From assembly GCA_029204045.2 (NCBI GenBank), contig CM055061.1, positions 46,772,977 through 46,836,976 on the forward strand: 64,000 bases of DNA, read 5' to 3'. Shown piece by piece: positions 63,583 through 64,000 of this stretch. The notes under the pieces were generated by a model that did no database searches, had not been told where the DNA came from, and saw nothing but the letters and a program-made list of their open reading frames with translations. The stretch comes from Tillandsia leiboldiana. Taxonomy: Eukaryota > Streptophyta > Magnoliopsida > Poales > Bromeliaceae. The translations under genes were made by a program, and so were the position numbers. Within the stretch, counting starts at the first letter, position 1, and the number at the start of each line of letters is the position of its first letter.

Positions 63583-64000
63583 CATTTGGACAGTGGATAT
63601 ACTGAGTTCGAGAGATTGGTGACAGAGCAGGCAGTACCGGGTTTTACACCGGTTCATTCGATTGTGTTTATTTCGGTCAAATACTTTCATTGTTACACTC
63701 GTGCCTGGGGGCCGAGGATAGACTGGTAGTTGAGTTTAGGTCAGTGATAGTATTGTTGTGAGCCGTCTGGTGGACGGTGGTCCCGTGATGTTGCGAGTAC
63801 TTTGACCGCTGTGTGAGAGGTTGAGCATCTTGATTCTATCCGTTCTGAGAGAGAGAGCGTGGATTTTGACCATAGCCTGCATGATCCTCTACTCGATAGC
63901 GAGCTAGTCCGTTTGGACACCCTACGTAATTCCTGCCCGTCTTTGGGAGGTGGTTGTAGGTGGATGCAGGTTTGACTGGACCAGATGTGGCAGACAGTTC

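Larger units (their letters stand above)
60677..64000 (+). repeat. Gypsy LTR, plus strand, runs off the window
   Basis: Starts TGTGAGGACCTGG at 60677, like the (minus-strand) starts of the solo LTR at 6068 and of LTR_C. TATAAATA is at 61613-61620. 63880-64000 matches the complement of LTR_E near 31140-31330, so at least ~0.7 kb of LTR should follow beyond the window. It contains GC-rich U3 (61030-61560) and the 21-bp tandem repeat at 63499-63582. Frames up to 403 codons in the GC-rich part are not supported as genes. Confidence 0.8.

Overview
The window is plant nuclear DNA, almost certainly from an angiosperm, made almost entirely of nested LTR retrotransposons. The evidence is the families present: Ty1/copia elements of the SIRE/Maximus type (long Gag, an extra ORF after pol, tRNA-Met primer sites), Ty3/gypsy elements of Tekay/Del type with 3.3-4.1 kb LTRs, and a Cassandra-type TRIM carrying a 5S rRNA-derived LTR. 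The species cannot be named from sequence alone. I see no intact host gene, tRNA gene, rRNA gene or CRISPR array. Most long open frames are by-products of GC-rich tandem repeats or lie antisense to retroelement genes.

Layout. 1-507 is GC-rich, minisatellite-like flank. 508-48596 is one insertion locus: a plus-strand gypsy element (here called O; TSD GCGGC at 503-507 and 48597-48601) whose 5' LTR is cut off at about 1372 and whose 3' LTR is 45143-48596. Inside O lie, in order: (i) a minus-strand tandem pair of gypsy elements, G2 and G1, that share one LTR (LTR_B, 6288-11358), with the outer LTR_A at 25392-29459; (ii) a solo gypsy LTR (2137-6068, TSD TGCTA) inside G2; (iii) a solo copia LTR (7496-8561, TSD GACTC) inside LTR_B; (iv) a SIRE-type element, copia1 (11694-23109, TSD TCCGA), inside G1, itself carrying a Cassandra TRIM (12697-13272, TSD CTTCG); (v) the remains of O gag (29670-30387 and 43995-44310), split by a solo LTR_E (TSD AGACG), which is itself split by a third gypsy element G3 (31992-41498). 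48602-49329 and 60379-60676 are flank DNA split by copia2 (49330-60373, TSD CACCT), a young SIRE-type element whose two 1346-bp LTRs differ at about six sites by eye. 60677-64000 is the start of another plus-strand gypsy LTR that runs off the window.

Coding content. Copia2 keeps a full Gag frame, an intact RT/RNase H frame and an intact 484-aa env-like ORF, but has lost its protease and the N-terminal part of integrase and has one nonsense codon in integrase. Copia1 keeps Gag-protease but its pol has frameshifts and a stop, and its env-like ORF lacks the core domain. G1 and O keep only gag and part of the protease, in the same deleted arrangement, like non-autonomous TR-GAG elements. G3 keeps a decayed gag, protease and a piece of RT.

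Most interesting signals. The transcribed leader of the copia LTRs holds an array of eight short hairpins (five in the solo LTR) with a constant 8-nt loop and stems that change on both arms together. The palindrome array upstream of the LTR TATA box recurs as a compact copy upstream of the env-like ORF, suggesting an internal promoter. The copia elements carry three polypurine tracts. The gypsy family carries a repeated conserved-core motif that is flanked by inverted arms at several sites.
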